This document shows positions 24,076 through 32,475 of a stretch of DNA of 64,000 bases, in pieces (position 1 is the stretch's first letter; each line of letters opens with the position of its first letter). The stretch is from Verrucomicrobiaceae bacterium (GTDB taxonomy: Bacteria > Verrucomicrobiota > Verrucomicrobiia > Verrucomicrobiales > Verrucomicrobiaceae). The notes under the pieces are model-generated. The model was not told where the DNA came from. It was given only the letters and a program-made list of their open reading frames with translations, and searched no databases. The stretch is taken from the NCBI GenBank assembly GCA_027490195.1, contig JAIXYN010000031.1, forward strand, positions 1-64,000, read 5' to 3'. A program made the translations under genes and the position numbers.

Positions 24076-26220
24076 CTATTCCACCTCCTGCTTCGCCAAA
24101 GTGTGGGCAAAGGGGCTCGTGGAGGCGAGATTGTACTGACGGATGGCGGTGGCCCAGAACGGCGCGAGCTCATGGTCAGCGGCGCTCCAGATGCGGTAGT
24201 GCAGATTGGTCACGGTATCCGTGTCGTGCATCAGCGCCTTCAATTCCTGCGCATTGAGCGTCTGCGGGCCCTGCGTGATCAAACGATGGCTGATCTCCTT
24301 GAGGTAGGTGGATGACACCTCAATGGTGCGGCGGCGGCGCAGCAGGCTGACGTGCAGACCGTTCACGTAGGGATCCAGACAGACCTGCATGAGGCCGTAA
24401 TGGCGCTCCAGCTCGGGAGAGAGCTGGATGCGGTCTTTGATCTCCTCCAGATTTTGCTGCATGTTTTTCAGCACGGTCGGCGGCTCATGCTCCTCCGGTG
24501 TGAGGAAGAGGCCCAGGCGCCGTCCGCTGCGGCCGCTGGAAACCATGGCCGCTACGAGGATGGAAACGACCAACGAGAACAAGATGGGGCTGATCCAGAT
24601 CAGGAACGCCTTTGAGACAAACCAACCGAGCACTCCCCAGGCAACACCGAGCAGCGTGACGCTGAGGAAGGTGAAGAGGATCTCGCTCCAGTTCAGGCCG
24701 CCGTCCGTCTTGCGGCGCTGGGTGACCCAGCTCACGCTTTTGCCGATCAGCGTATAGACCACAAAGCGCGAATGAAAGATCATCAGCACCGGCGCCATGA
24801 GCGTGAAGACCACGGTGTCCAGCAGGCTGCTGAAGAACGTGAGGAAGCGCAGCTTCAGCGGCTTAAACATGCGCCCCGTGATGACTTCATCCAGCAGGAT
24901 CACCGTCTTCGGCAGGAAGATGAGCATCGCCGTGACGCCCAGGAGAATGCGCTCCGCCAGGATGGCCTGCGGCTGCACGTGCGGCGTGGGCGTGGCGGCC
25001 AGCAGCGTGGCCAGCACGAGAAACAAAAACCACAGCAGCGAGCTCACATAGCTCAGGATGCCGTGCAGGAAATTGATGCGGCTCATCGGGTGCCAGCCTT
25101 TGGCAAACAGCAGCCAGAGGTGCTGCATGTTGCCTTGGCACCAGCGGCGGTCACGCTTGAGCATGTCCACCAGCGTGGGCGGTCCTTCTTCATAGCTGCC
25201 ACGCGTGGTGGGCAGCAGCCGCACGGCGTACCCGGCTTTGCGCATCAGCGCGGCCTCCACGAAGTCATGGCTGAGAATGTGCCCGCCGAAAGGTGCATTG
25301 GCAGGCAGCGGTGGCAGCGCGCAGTGCTCAATGAACGGAGCCAGACGCAGGATGGCGTTGTGTCCCCAGAAGTTCGCTTCCCCGCATTGCCAGTAGTCCA
25401 GCCCGGCCATGAAAGGCGGACCGTAGAGCGCCTGCGCAAACTGCATGACGCGGCCAAGGAGCGTGTCTGCGGCGATCTGCTTTGGAAACGTCTGCACGAT
25501 GCCGATGCCCGGATTTTTCTCCATGATGCGCACCAGACTGGTGAGCAGCGCGCCGGACATCAGGCTGTCCGCATCCAGCACCACCATGTAGCGGTAGCGC
25601 TTGCCCCAGCGGCGGCAGAAGTCGGAGACGTTGCCGCTCTTGCGGTTGATCTGCTTGCGGCGGCGGCGGTAAAAGATGCGGCCAAAGGCCTTGAGCTGGC
25701 GGCACAGCTCCAGCCACGCGGTTTCCTCCTCGATCCACTGGCTGGCCTTGTCGGAATCGCTCAGGATGAAAAAGTCAAAGTTGGCCGCCTGTCCCGTGGC
25801 TTCCAGCGAGAGGTAGATGCTTCGCAGGCCCTCATACACGCGCGTCACATCCTCATTGAACACCGGCATGATGATGGCGGTGCTGGCTGTGATGGGCTGC
25901 TCATAATCATCCGCCGTCAGGGAAAGCCACAGGCTGAGCGAGTCCGGCTTCGGCCGGTTCATCAGCCACACGCCGAAGAGGGCCGTCCAGAAGCCGACAT
26001 TGAGCTGGTAATACAGCGGGATAAAGACCAGCAGCAGCCCCCATTCGGAAAGCCGCATGCCGTTTTCCGAAAGGAAGATGTAGGACAGCCAGGCACCCAC
26101 AATGGTGCCTAGGCCGACGAGTGAGAAGAACGTGGCACGACGCGTGCGGGAGACATGCTTGGGCGGCATCCCTGCGGTCATCGCGATGTTCGCGGTCTGG
26201 CTGCCAATGGGTGCGCTCAT
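24076..26220 (-). CDS. opgH: Glucan biosynthesis glucosyltransferase OpgH
   Basis: The 714-residue inner-membrane protein carries the GT2 signature of OpgH/MdoH: ALIM-type start ASTAIIMPVFNEDVTRVYEGL, FILSDSD, FYRRRRKQINRKSGN, YMVVLDADS, LSHDFVEAALMRKAGY and RDRRWCQGNMQ. Hydrophobic segments lie near 28-80 and 395-570. The enzyme makes and exports the beta-1,2-linked backbone of osmoregulated periplasmic glucans. It is shorter than the E. coli protein (~850) at the N-terminus, and the preceding gene may supply that part. No opgG is adjacent. Confidence 0.92.
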   Translation of the reverse strand: MSAPIGSQTANIAMTAGMPPKHVSRTRRATFFSLVGLGTIVGAWLSYIFLSENGMRLSEWGLLLVFIPLYYQLNVGFWTALFGVWLMNRPKPDSLSLWLSLTADDYEQPITASTAIIMPVFNEDVTRVYEGLRSIYLSLEATGQAANFDFFILSDSDKASQWIEEETAWLELCRQLKAFGRIFYRRRRKQINRKSGNVSDFCRRWGKRYRYMVVLDADSLMSGALLTSLVRIMEKNPGIGIVQTFPKQIAADTLLGRVMQFAQALYGPPFMAGLDYWQCGEANFWGHNAILRLAPFIEHCALPPLPANAPFGGHILSHDFVEAALMRKAGYAVRLLPTTRGSYEEGPPTLVDMLKRDRRWCQGNMQHLWLLFAKGWHPMSRINFLHGILSYVSSLLWFLFLVLATLLAATPTPHVQPQAILAERILLGVTAMLIFLPKTVILLDEVITGRMFKPLKLRFLTFFSSLLDTVVFTLMAPVLMIFHSRFVVYTLIGKSVSWVTQRRKTDGGLNWSEILFTFLSVTLLGVAWGVLGWFVSKAFLIWISPILFSLVVSILVAAMVSSGRSGRRLGLFLTPEEHEPPTVLKNMQQNLEEIKDRIQLSPELERHYGLMQVCLDPYVNGLHVSLLRRRRTIEVSSTYLKEISHRLITQGPQTLNAQELKALMHDTDTVTNLHYRIWSAADHELAPFWATAIRQYNLASTSPFAHTLAKQEVE

Positions 26221-26795
26221 CCGAATAGGGAGTAAAGGTAGCCCAGCACGCTGCCCACGATGATGACAAGCACCGAATAGCGCAGGATGGGATGGCGGCC
26301 GAGGCGGTCAAAGGTGTCGTCCGCCACATCGGTGAACATACCGAGGTCGATGTCACGCGGGGTCATCTTGCTCACCTGCATGCCGGGGCCGGAGGTTCGG
26401 ATGGCCGAGCGCATGGCCTCCGCCATGTCGTCAGGCATGTTCTGCTCATCCAAGAAGAACTGCGGCCAACGCGAAGGCCCGCCAGCGAGGTGGAAGCCTA
26501 GACGCCCCGTGGCTTCCAGCTGCGCTTCATTGAGATTGAGATCACTGTAGATAGAGCCCAGCCACTCCCGCAGCATGAACCGCGCCTGCTCAATCGAGTG
26601 CGCCGTGGGCGTGCGGGAGGGGTCCACAGCATGGGCCTTGGCCGCGTTTCGCAGTGTTTCTAGAATAAGCTGCGTACGGCGGATGCGGTTGTGAAGCTGG
26701 TACGAACGGAAGTAATCGGCGAGGCGTGCATACGCCTCGTTCCATTCTTCCTCGGTGCCAGTCGCGGGGGCAAACTGAATGTTGACTGCTTCCAT
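26217..26795 (-). CDS. Single-pass membrane protein coupled to opgH
   Basis: The 192-residue protein is soluble and helical to about residue 165 and ends with a membrane helix (ILRYSVLVIIVGSVLGYLYSLFG). It overlaps the opgH start by 4 bases, so the two are translated together. No domain was recognised. Since this OpgH lacks the usual N-terminal cytosolic region, the protein may be a split-off regulatory or assembly subunit, but no sequence similarity was established. Confidence 0.65.
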   Translation of the reverse strand: MEAVNIQFAPATGTEEEWNEAYARLADYFRSYQLHNRIRRTQLILETLRNAAKAHAVDPSRTPTAHSIEQARFMLREWLGSIYSDLNLNEAQLEATGRLGFHLAGGPSRWPQFFLDEQNMPDDMAEAMRSAIRTSGPGMQVSKMTPRDIDLGMFTDVADDTFDRLGRHPILRYSVLVIIVGSVLGYLYSLFG

Positions 26796-26939
26796 GTAGG
26801 TTCAAATCCGAACCGCATGGAGAATGCGCAGTTTTGATGCCGAGGAAAGCGGAGGATTGCGGATTCCGCATTTTTGGCAGCAAGAAGCAGCCGCCCGGGA
26901 CAAGGCGCCCCGGGAAACTCACTCCTCACCTCCTTCCGC

Positions 26940-28277
26940 CTACGCGATCACCTCAGTGAGCAACCGCCCGCCGTTCACGATGTCCACGGGACGCACGTTT
27001 TCGACGACGATGCGCTTGCTGGCGTTGATTCCGAGCAGGCGGTACATCGTTCGGGCAAGGTCTTCGGGGCCCACGGGATTTTCATCCGGCTCGCCGCCGA
27101 GGGCGTCGGACTTGCCATAGACAAAACCTTTCTTCATGCCGCCACCAGCCATGGCCACGGAGAAGACACGCGGGTAGTGGTCGCGACCGTTCGTGCTGTT
27201 GATGCGCGGCGTGCGGCCAAATTCAGAACTCACAAGCACCAGCGTAGTGTCGAGCATACCGCGTTCATCCAAGTCTTTGATCAAGCGTGCAAAGGCCACA
27301 TCAAACTGCGGGGCCTGGCTTTCAAACGCGCCCTTGATGTTCGAGTGGTGGTCCCAGCCGCCGTAGTTCACGGACACCATGCGCACGCCAGCCTCCACGA
27401 GGCGGCGTGAGAGCAGGAAGCGCTGACCGGCGGCGTTGCGGCCGTACTCATCGCGCAGCTTGGCGGGCTCGGCGTTGAGGTTGAAGGCTTCGCGGGCTTT
27501 GTCAGAGCTAATGAGCTTGTACGCAGCCTGATAGAAATTGTCCATGGCGCTGAGGCCGTCCGATTTTTCGGTGGTGCGGAAGTGCTCGTCCACGGCGGAG
27601 AGCAGGTTGCGCCGGCGGTCAAAGCGCTTGGGATCGATCTCCTTCGGCGCGGCGAGGTCGCGCACCACAAATCCTTTGTCCGCTGGATCGCTGCCCAGCG
27701 CAAAGGGGCCAAAGGCGCTGCTCATGTAGCCGCTCCCTTGATCAGGCGCGATCACGCTGGGCACGGCCACGTAGGGCGGCAGATTGTTCCGCGCTCCCTG
27801 CTCGTGCGAGATGATGGAGCCGAAGCTGGGGAACTTGATGGCCGGGCTCGGACGGTAGCCGGTGAACATGTTGTGCGTGCCACGCTCATGCGCCGCCTCG
27901 CCATGCGTCACGGAGCGGATCAGCGTGATCTTGTCCAGAATTTTGGCAATGTTCACAAACTGCCCGCCCACAAATTCCCCCGTCACGCCTTTGACCGGAC
28001 TGAAGGGCCCGCGATAATCCGGCGAGGCAAACGGCTTCGGATCCCAGGACTCATGCTGCGCCATGCCGCCCGGCAGGTAGATATGAATGATCGAGGTGGC
28101 GATAGGCTTGTAACTCTCCACCGCCGGCATCGCCAGATCCGCCGCCTGGAGCTTGAGCAAATTCGGCAAAGTAAGACCTAAACCCGCCATGGCCCCCACC
28201 TGCAAAAAGTCACGCCGCCCCTGAGCGGTGTTGAAGAGATTGCTGTGATTGCCGGAGCAGAGACGATGCATTTTCAT
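26940..28277 (-). CDS. DUF1501 protein (sulfatase-fold, exported)
   Basis: The 445-residue protein has a Tat-like leader (GRRDFLQVGAMAGLGLTLPNLLKL). DUF1501 motifs follow: IIHIYLPGGMAQHESWDPKP, MFTGYRP, VNYGGWDHHSNI, LVLVSSEFGRTPRIN, GRDHYPRVFSVAMAGGGMKKGFVYG and a terminal LARTMYRLLGI. It is of a different subtype from the DUF1501 protein at 17.3 kb (AQHESWDPK versus [10 protein letters not shown]). No DUF1549/DUF1553 partner is adjacent. The hydrolytic substrate of this family is unproven. Confidence 0.9.
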   Translation of the reverse strand: MKMHRLCSGNHSNLFNTAQGRRDFLQVGAMAGLGLTLPNLLKLQAADLAMPAVESYKPIATSIIHIYLPGGMAQHESWDPKPFASPDYRGPFSPVKGVTGEFVGGQFVNIAKILDKITLIRSVTHGEAAHERGTHNMFTGYRPSPAIKFPSFGSIISHEQGARNNLPPYVAVPSVIAPDQGSGYMSSAFGPFALGSDPADKGFVVRDLAAPKEIDPKRFDRRRNLLSAVDEHFRTTEKSDGLSAMDNFYQAAYKLISSDKAREAFNLNAEPAKLRDEYGRNAAGQRFLLSRRLVEAGVRMVSVNYGGWDHHSNIKGAFESQAPQFDVAFARLIKDLDERGMLDTTLVLVSSEFGRTPRINSTNGRDHYPRVFSVAMAGGGMKKGFVYGKSDALGGEPDENPVGPEDLARTMYRLLGINASKRIVVENVRPVDIVNGGRLLTEVIA

Positions 28278-28431
28278 GGTGAGAATTCAGGTGGGTTACA
28301 TCCGAATCTACCATGCGAGAGCGGGTCATGTTACGCCCGCAGGCCATTCTACCAATGCAGGCACAATGATGCGCAAGGGAGGCATAGGAGTGCAGCAATG
28401 CCAAAGGATGAGGAAGAGCATCAAGCCCCGC

Positions 28432-29067
28432 TCACTCCCACCCTCTTATCTTCACATGCACCTGCGCCACGCGTCCCATGTAGTGGTCCATGGAAAAATC
28501 CTTCGCGGCTTTGAGCATGTGCGCCTTGGCCTTCACATCATCACCCGTCGCTTCGAAAAAGAGGCCCAGATACAAGTGCGCGTAGCAGCGGTGATTGCGC
28601 AGGCGTTCGCCTTCGCCTTCCTCAGCAGCTTTCAGTACGGCCTCCTCGCTGCCTTTGCCGGCAAAGAGTTCATGCACCTCCTTCATCGGAATCCGGCTGT
28701 CCCCTTCGATGGGAATAAAAACCTTCCTCGCCGCCTCCACGCCCTCCCCTTTGGCGATGCACAGGAAATGCCACGCGGCATTCTCCACATCATTGCCGTT
28801 CACCGTTTGGTGCACTTCAAACTGTTCGCGCCCGCCTTTGAAATCTCCCGCGTAGTACTGCGAAAGCCCACGCTGCCAGAGCTGCGGCTTGGACTCCGGC
28901 ACCAGCGCAATGAGCTGATCAAACGCCGCCACGGATTCCTTCGGTTTCGCCGCAAAGAAGAGATCCACGCCCTGCTGGAAAAGCGCGTTGGGGGAAGGTT
29001 TGGCTTCCTGCGCTTTGGCATGGGAAATCAAACCGAGCAGGAGCAGCAAAGGAATAAGTCGTTTCAT
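28432..29067 (-). CDS. Secreted TPR-like protein
   Basis: The 211-residue protein has a signal peptide (MKRLIPLLLLLGLISHAKA) and tetratricopeptide-like helical pairs: ALFQQGVDLFFAAKPKESVAAFDQLIALVPE, LWQRGLSQYYAGDFKGGREQFEVHQ, and AHLYLGLFFEATGDDVKAKAHMLKAAKDF near the C-terminus. It probably acts as a periplasmic scaffold. The upstream gene on the same strand ends about 40 bases away. Confidence 0.75.
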   Translation of the reverse strand: MKRLIPLLLLLGLISHAKAQEAKPSPNALFQQGVDLFFAAKPKESVAAFDQLIALVPESKPQLWQRGLSQYYAGDFKGGREQFEVHQTVNGNDVENAAWHFLCIAKGEGVEAARKVFIPIEGDSRIPMKEVHELFAGKGSEEAVLKAAEEGEGERLRNHRCYAHLYLGLFFEATGDDVKAKAHMLKAAKDFSMDHYMGRVAQVHVKIRGWE

Positions 29068-29107
29068 GGCAGCTTCAAACGTGCGTAGCAGCAGCCTTCG
29101 CGCAAAA

Positions 29108-30193
29108 TCATCGCAGCCACGCCAGCGGCAGCGGCACGATCAGCGCGAGATCCGCCAGCACCCGGTACGCATCCACCGAGAAGCGCCGTCGCAAACCCTG
29201 CACCACGGAGTGCAGCACCACAGCGCCCAGGGCTGCGCGGGCGGGGCCCTGCAGCGTGTGCTGCAGCATGTCCATCTCGATTCCCCACAGCACGGCCAGG
29301 GTAAAAACCAGCGTGCCCAGCATCAGCCGCGTGTGTTTGCGATCATCCAGCAAACCGGCTTCGCGGCACGAGATTCCGTGCAGATTGCAGGCAAAGAGCA
29401 GCGTCAGCAGCACGCACTCCGTCACCGGCTCCTTGATGTTCTCCGGCATGGCGAAAAAGCGCGAGCTCGTGGTGCAGCCCATGGCAAACAGCAGCGCGGC
29501 CGTCATTTCCTTCGGCAGCACATTCCCCATGCGAATGTCCAGCTGCCGCAGAAACGACAGCGCCATCACCCCCAGCACAAAGAGGCTCAGCGTGAACTTC
29601 GACTCGCTGGTGATCGGCATGCGCGAGATGAGCATGATGCCCCCCAGCCCCGCGCAAGAAACAAACACATCCCGCGTCACACGACTGCCCTGCGCCGACC
29701 ACGACGCCAGATACAGCGCCACCAGCAGCCCCAGGCTCACCGCCTGCCACAGCACGCCTTCGGGAATGACATACAGCGCCATCCACCCCAGCGCCAGCAG
29801 CACCGTCGGAATCACCCCCAGCAGCACCACACGGCGGTGACGGTGGTAAAACACATGGCGCACATCCAGCTCCGCTACATTTTTCACCGCAAAGGTGTCC
29901 AGCGTGCGGTCCAGCAAATAAACCACCCAGCAGGCCAGCCCGAGCCCCACATTCAGCATCGGTGTCAGGCGGATGCCATGCGCATGCGCCAGCGCCCCCT
30001 GCCACAGCACCGCTACCACCGGCGCTTCCAGGCTCAGCACATGCGGCCACAGCCACCAGGGCGTAGGTTTCACAGGCGCGGATTCACTGGCTGGGAGGGC
30101 TGCGGTCAAGACCTGCTCTTTAGTGCCGGGAGCACAAAGTGAAAAGAGAAACGTGCAAAGCGCTCTGCCACCTCCGGAAAGTACGATAGGCAC
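29108..30193 (-). CDS. Multi-pass membrane protein, UbiA-superfamily-like
   Basis: The protein has about eight hydrophobic helices and a YLLDRTLDTF motif after the second, which resembles the first Asp-rich motif of UbiA-type prenyltransferases (NDxxDxxxD); the second expected Asp motif is not evident. Catalytic activity is therefore doubtful. The first ~40 residues overlap a dispersed repeat arm (30189-30202) and read poorly, so translation may start at the TTG at 30109 or the GTG at 30073. A TPR protein follows on the same strand. Confidence 0.6.
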   Translation of the reverse strand: MPIVLSGGGRALCTFLFSLCAPGTKEQVLTAALPASESAPVKPTPWWLWPHVLSLEAPVVAVLWQGALAHAHGIRLTPMLNVGLGLACWVVYLLDRTLDTFAVKNVAELDVRHVFYHRHRRVVLLGVIPTVLLALGWMALYVIPEGVLWQAVSLGLLVALYLASWSAQGSRVTRDVFVSCAGLGGIMLISRMPITSESKFTLSLFVLGVMALSFLRQLDIRMGNVLPKEMTAALLFAMGCTTSSRFFAMPENIKEPVTECVLLTLLFACNLHGISCREAGLLDDRKHTRLMLGTLVFTLAVLWGIEMDMLQHTLQGPARAALGAVVLHSVVQGLRRRFSVDAYRVLADLALIVPLPLAWLR

Positions 30194-30350
30194 TCCTGCC
30201 TGTCGATCAGCGCCCCCGCCACCTCCCTACTCCCCCGCGCCGCCCACCGCGGCGTGGTCCGCACTCTCTCCCCACGTGAAACTTCACTCTCCGTCCGAAG
30301 TGAGGTTGCGGTGCGAATCGCAAGCGACACTTTATACAACACACCCCTTC

Positions 30351-32114
30351 ATGATTGGCGACGACTACTTCGAACTGCGTTCACGCATTGGCACAGACCT
30401 GCTGGCTCTGTCCGCAGCCCTGCGTGAATCCGGTGGCGATGCCGAAGCCGCCGCCATCCTGGACAATCTCATCGCCAGCCTCAAGGAGCCCTTCGTCTTC
30501 GTCGTCGTCGGCGAGGTCAACGTCGGCAAATCCACCTTCCTCAACGCCCTCTTCGGCCAGGATTTCTCCAGCACCGGCGTCGTCCCCACCACCGGCAAGA
30601 TCCTCTTCTTCCGCCATGGCGAAGAGCACAGCGTCGTCCCCGTGACCCCCACGCTGGATGAAATCTACGCTCCGGTCGATTTCCTCCGCGACTTCCACAT
30701 CGTGGACACCCCCGGCACCAACTCCGTCGAAAACGAGCACCAGCTCATCACCGAGCGCTTCGTCCCCATCGCAGATCTCGTCATCTTCGTCTTCTCCGCC
30801 ATGAACCCCTGGGGCGCCTCCGCCTGGCAGTTCCTGGAAAAGGTGCACCGCGAGTGGATGCGCCACGTCATCTTCGTTTTGCAGCAAAGCGATCTCCGCA
30901 GCCCCGAGGAAATCCAGGTCATCACAGACTACATGGGCCAGCTCACGCGCCAGCGCTTCGGCCGTGATTTCCCCCTCTACGCCGTCTCCGCCAAGAAAGC
31001 CTTCCTCGCCCGCAATGCCGGCATCGAGCGCGAGCGCCTCCTGCAGGACAGCGGCTTTCACGCTCTGGAGGCCCACATCTCCTCCATCGTCCGGCACAAT
31101 GCCGCCCGGCTCAACAAGCTCGCCAGCACCATGCGCCTGGCGCGCCAGATCCTCGAGGGCATGCGCGAACGCCACGTCGCCACCATGCATCAGGCCAAGC
31201 GCAAGACCGTCGTCCTTCAGGAACTCCAATCCGAGCGCGAGCTCCAAGTGGACCGCACTCTGAAGAAAATCCTCCCCGCCCTCGATGCCACCGAGCGCGA
31301 CTACCACGAGTCCGTCATGCGCGTCGCCGGCCTCGCCAATGACGCCCTCACCACACGGAAGGCCTTTCAGCGCAAAGGTGCCGAAGACGACAACGAAAAC
31401 GCCGCCCGCCCGCAGAGCCTCGACCACCGCCTCTTTCAGGAACTCCAGCACCGCACCGGAGATCGCTGGCGCCAGGTCAGCCTCGTCCTCGAAGAAGACG
31501 TCCATCAGTTCGAGCGCTTCCTCTACGCCCAAGGTCGCGGCATCCTGTTCCCCACCGATGTCGTCCTGCCCTCCCACGACTACGGCGAAGAAGAGAGCGA
31601 GCTCCGCCGCCGCTTCGGCACCCACGTGGACTCTTCCCTGCGCCGCTTCGTCATCGGCCTCAAGCTCGATGAAGACATCGAGCCCGGCCTCGAAAGCGCT
31701 CGCGTCACCGCCCGCTGGCTCCCCCGCCTCATCCTCCCCGTCATCATCGGCACTGCCCTCTGTGGCTGGTTGGATGACATGATCAGCGCAGCCATCGCCT
31801 TCGGTGCCGGTCTCCTCCTCCTCGCCGTCGTTTACCTGCTCACCCAGATCCGCCTGGCCAATTCGCGCAACGCCATCCTCGACAAATTGGAAGAATCCTC
31901 CGCCACCCTGCGCGTCATGCTCTCCAAGCAGGTCACCGAAGACGTCAGCCACAGCTTCACCAAGTTCCTCGACACCCTCAACCCCGCCCAGGCCAATGCC
32001 GCCCATGTGGAGCGCGAGCAGTCCACCCACGTCGAGCACCTCCGCCACCTCGCCGAATCCTTCGACGTCCTCGACCAGCAGATCAAAGTGCTCACACCCA
32101 CCGGCGGAACATAG
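30351..32114 (+). CDS. Bacterial dynamin-like GTPase
   Basis: The ATG at 30351 gives 587 residues. The G1 P-loop is GEVNVGKST (54-62), G2 is VVPTT, and G3 is DTPGTNS (119-125). The G4 position reads QQSD instead of the usual (T/N)KxD. A long helical stalk follows (about 240-490), then two hydrophobic helices (LPRLILPVIIGTALCGWL; AAIAFGAGLLLLAVVYLL, about 455-500) that would insert in the membrane, and a helical end. Dynamin-like proteins remodel or fuse membranes and some protect against phage damage. The gene is single and divergent from the UbiA-like gene. Confidence 0.85.
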   Translation: MIGDDYFELRSRIGTDLLALSAALRESGGDAEAAAILDNLIASLKEPFVFVVVGEVNVGKSTFLNALFGQDFSSTGVVPTTGKILFFRHGEEHSVVPVTPTLDEIYAPVDFLRDFHIVDTPGTNSVENEHQLITERFVPIADLVIFVFSAMNPWGASAWQFLEKVHREWMRHVIFVLQQSDLRSPEEIQVITDYMGQLTRQRFGRDFPLYAVSAKKAFLARNAGIERERLLQDSGFHALEAHISSIVRHNAARLNKLASTMRLARQILEGMRERHVATMHQAKRKTVVLQELQSERELQVDRTLKKILPALDATERDYHESVMRVAGLANDALTTRKAFQRKGAEDDNENAARPQSLDHRLFQELQHRTGDRWRQVSLVLEEDVHQFERFLYAQGRGILFPTDVVLPSHDYGEEESELRRRFGTHVDSSLRRFVIGLKLDEDIEPGLESARVTARWLPRLILPVIIGTALCGWLDDMISAAIAFGAGLLLLAVVYLLTQIRLANSRNAILDKLEESSATLRVMLSKQVTEDVSHSFTKFLDTLNPAQANAAHVEREQSTHVEHLRHLAESFDVLDQQIKVLTPTGGT

Positions 32115-32115
32115 A

Positions 32116-32475
32116 GTTGGCAGTGGTTGGCGATGGTTTGCCGTGGTTGGCAGTTGTTACCCGAAGAGCCCCGAAGCCCAGCCGCCGTTGGGCCGTGAAT
32201 CAGTAGCTAGTGAGCCAGCCTTACCGTAAACTCTCGCGTCACTTGCCAGAGATCGGTCCTATACGTCCTATCAGATCTATCCAGCGTTTCATTCGCCCCA
32301 AAGCCCACGCCCGCCCCGCGTCATCTCCGCCAATTTTCAATTCTCAGTTTTCAGTTCCCAGTTTTCAGTCCTCTCCCCAGCCTCGGCGATCCAGCACCCA
32401 GCCTCTTCCCCAAACAATCGTCACCAACGGTTCAGCCACCGTCAACAACCGTAAACTCCGGCCTCTCTTCGTCCC
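32116..32475. repeat. Intergenic region with two 10-bp-phased arrays
   Basis: The 360 bases between the GTPase gene and queG hold no gene. At 32116-32160 a unit like TTGGCAGTGG repeats four times with a 10-base period. At 32411-32460 a unit like GTCAACAACC (with variants) repeats five times in the opposite sense, also every 10 bases. In between, at 32336-32370, TTTTCAGTTCCCAGTTTTCAG-type short direct repeats occur. The same 10-mer family recurs inside and after queG. Confidence 0.7.

Noticed and set aside
24772-26112. 446-residue plus-strand frame opposite opgH
   Set aside because: Composition is dominated by His, Gln and Arg, and it lies fully within a gene with unmistakable glycosyltransferase motifs.
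30381-32048. 555-residue open frame on the minus strand, opposite the dynamin-like GTPase
   Set aside because: It is a mirror of a GC-rich gene: rich in Gly, Glu, Asp and Ala, with no domain. The plus-strand frame has clear GTPase motifs.
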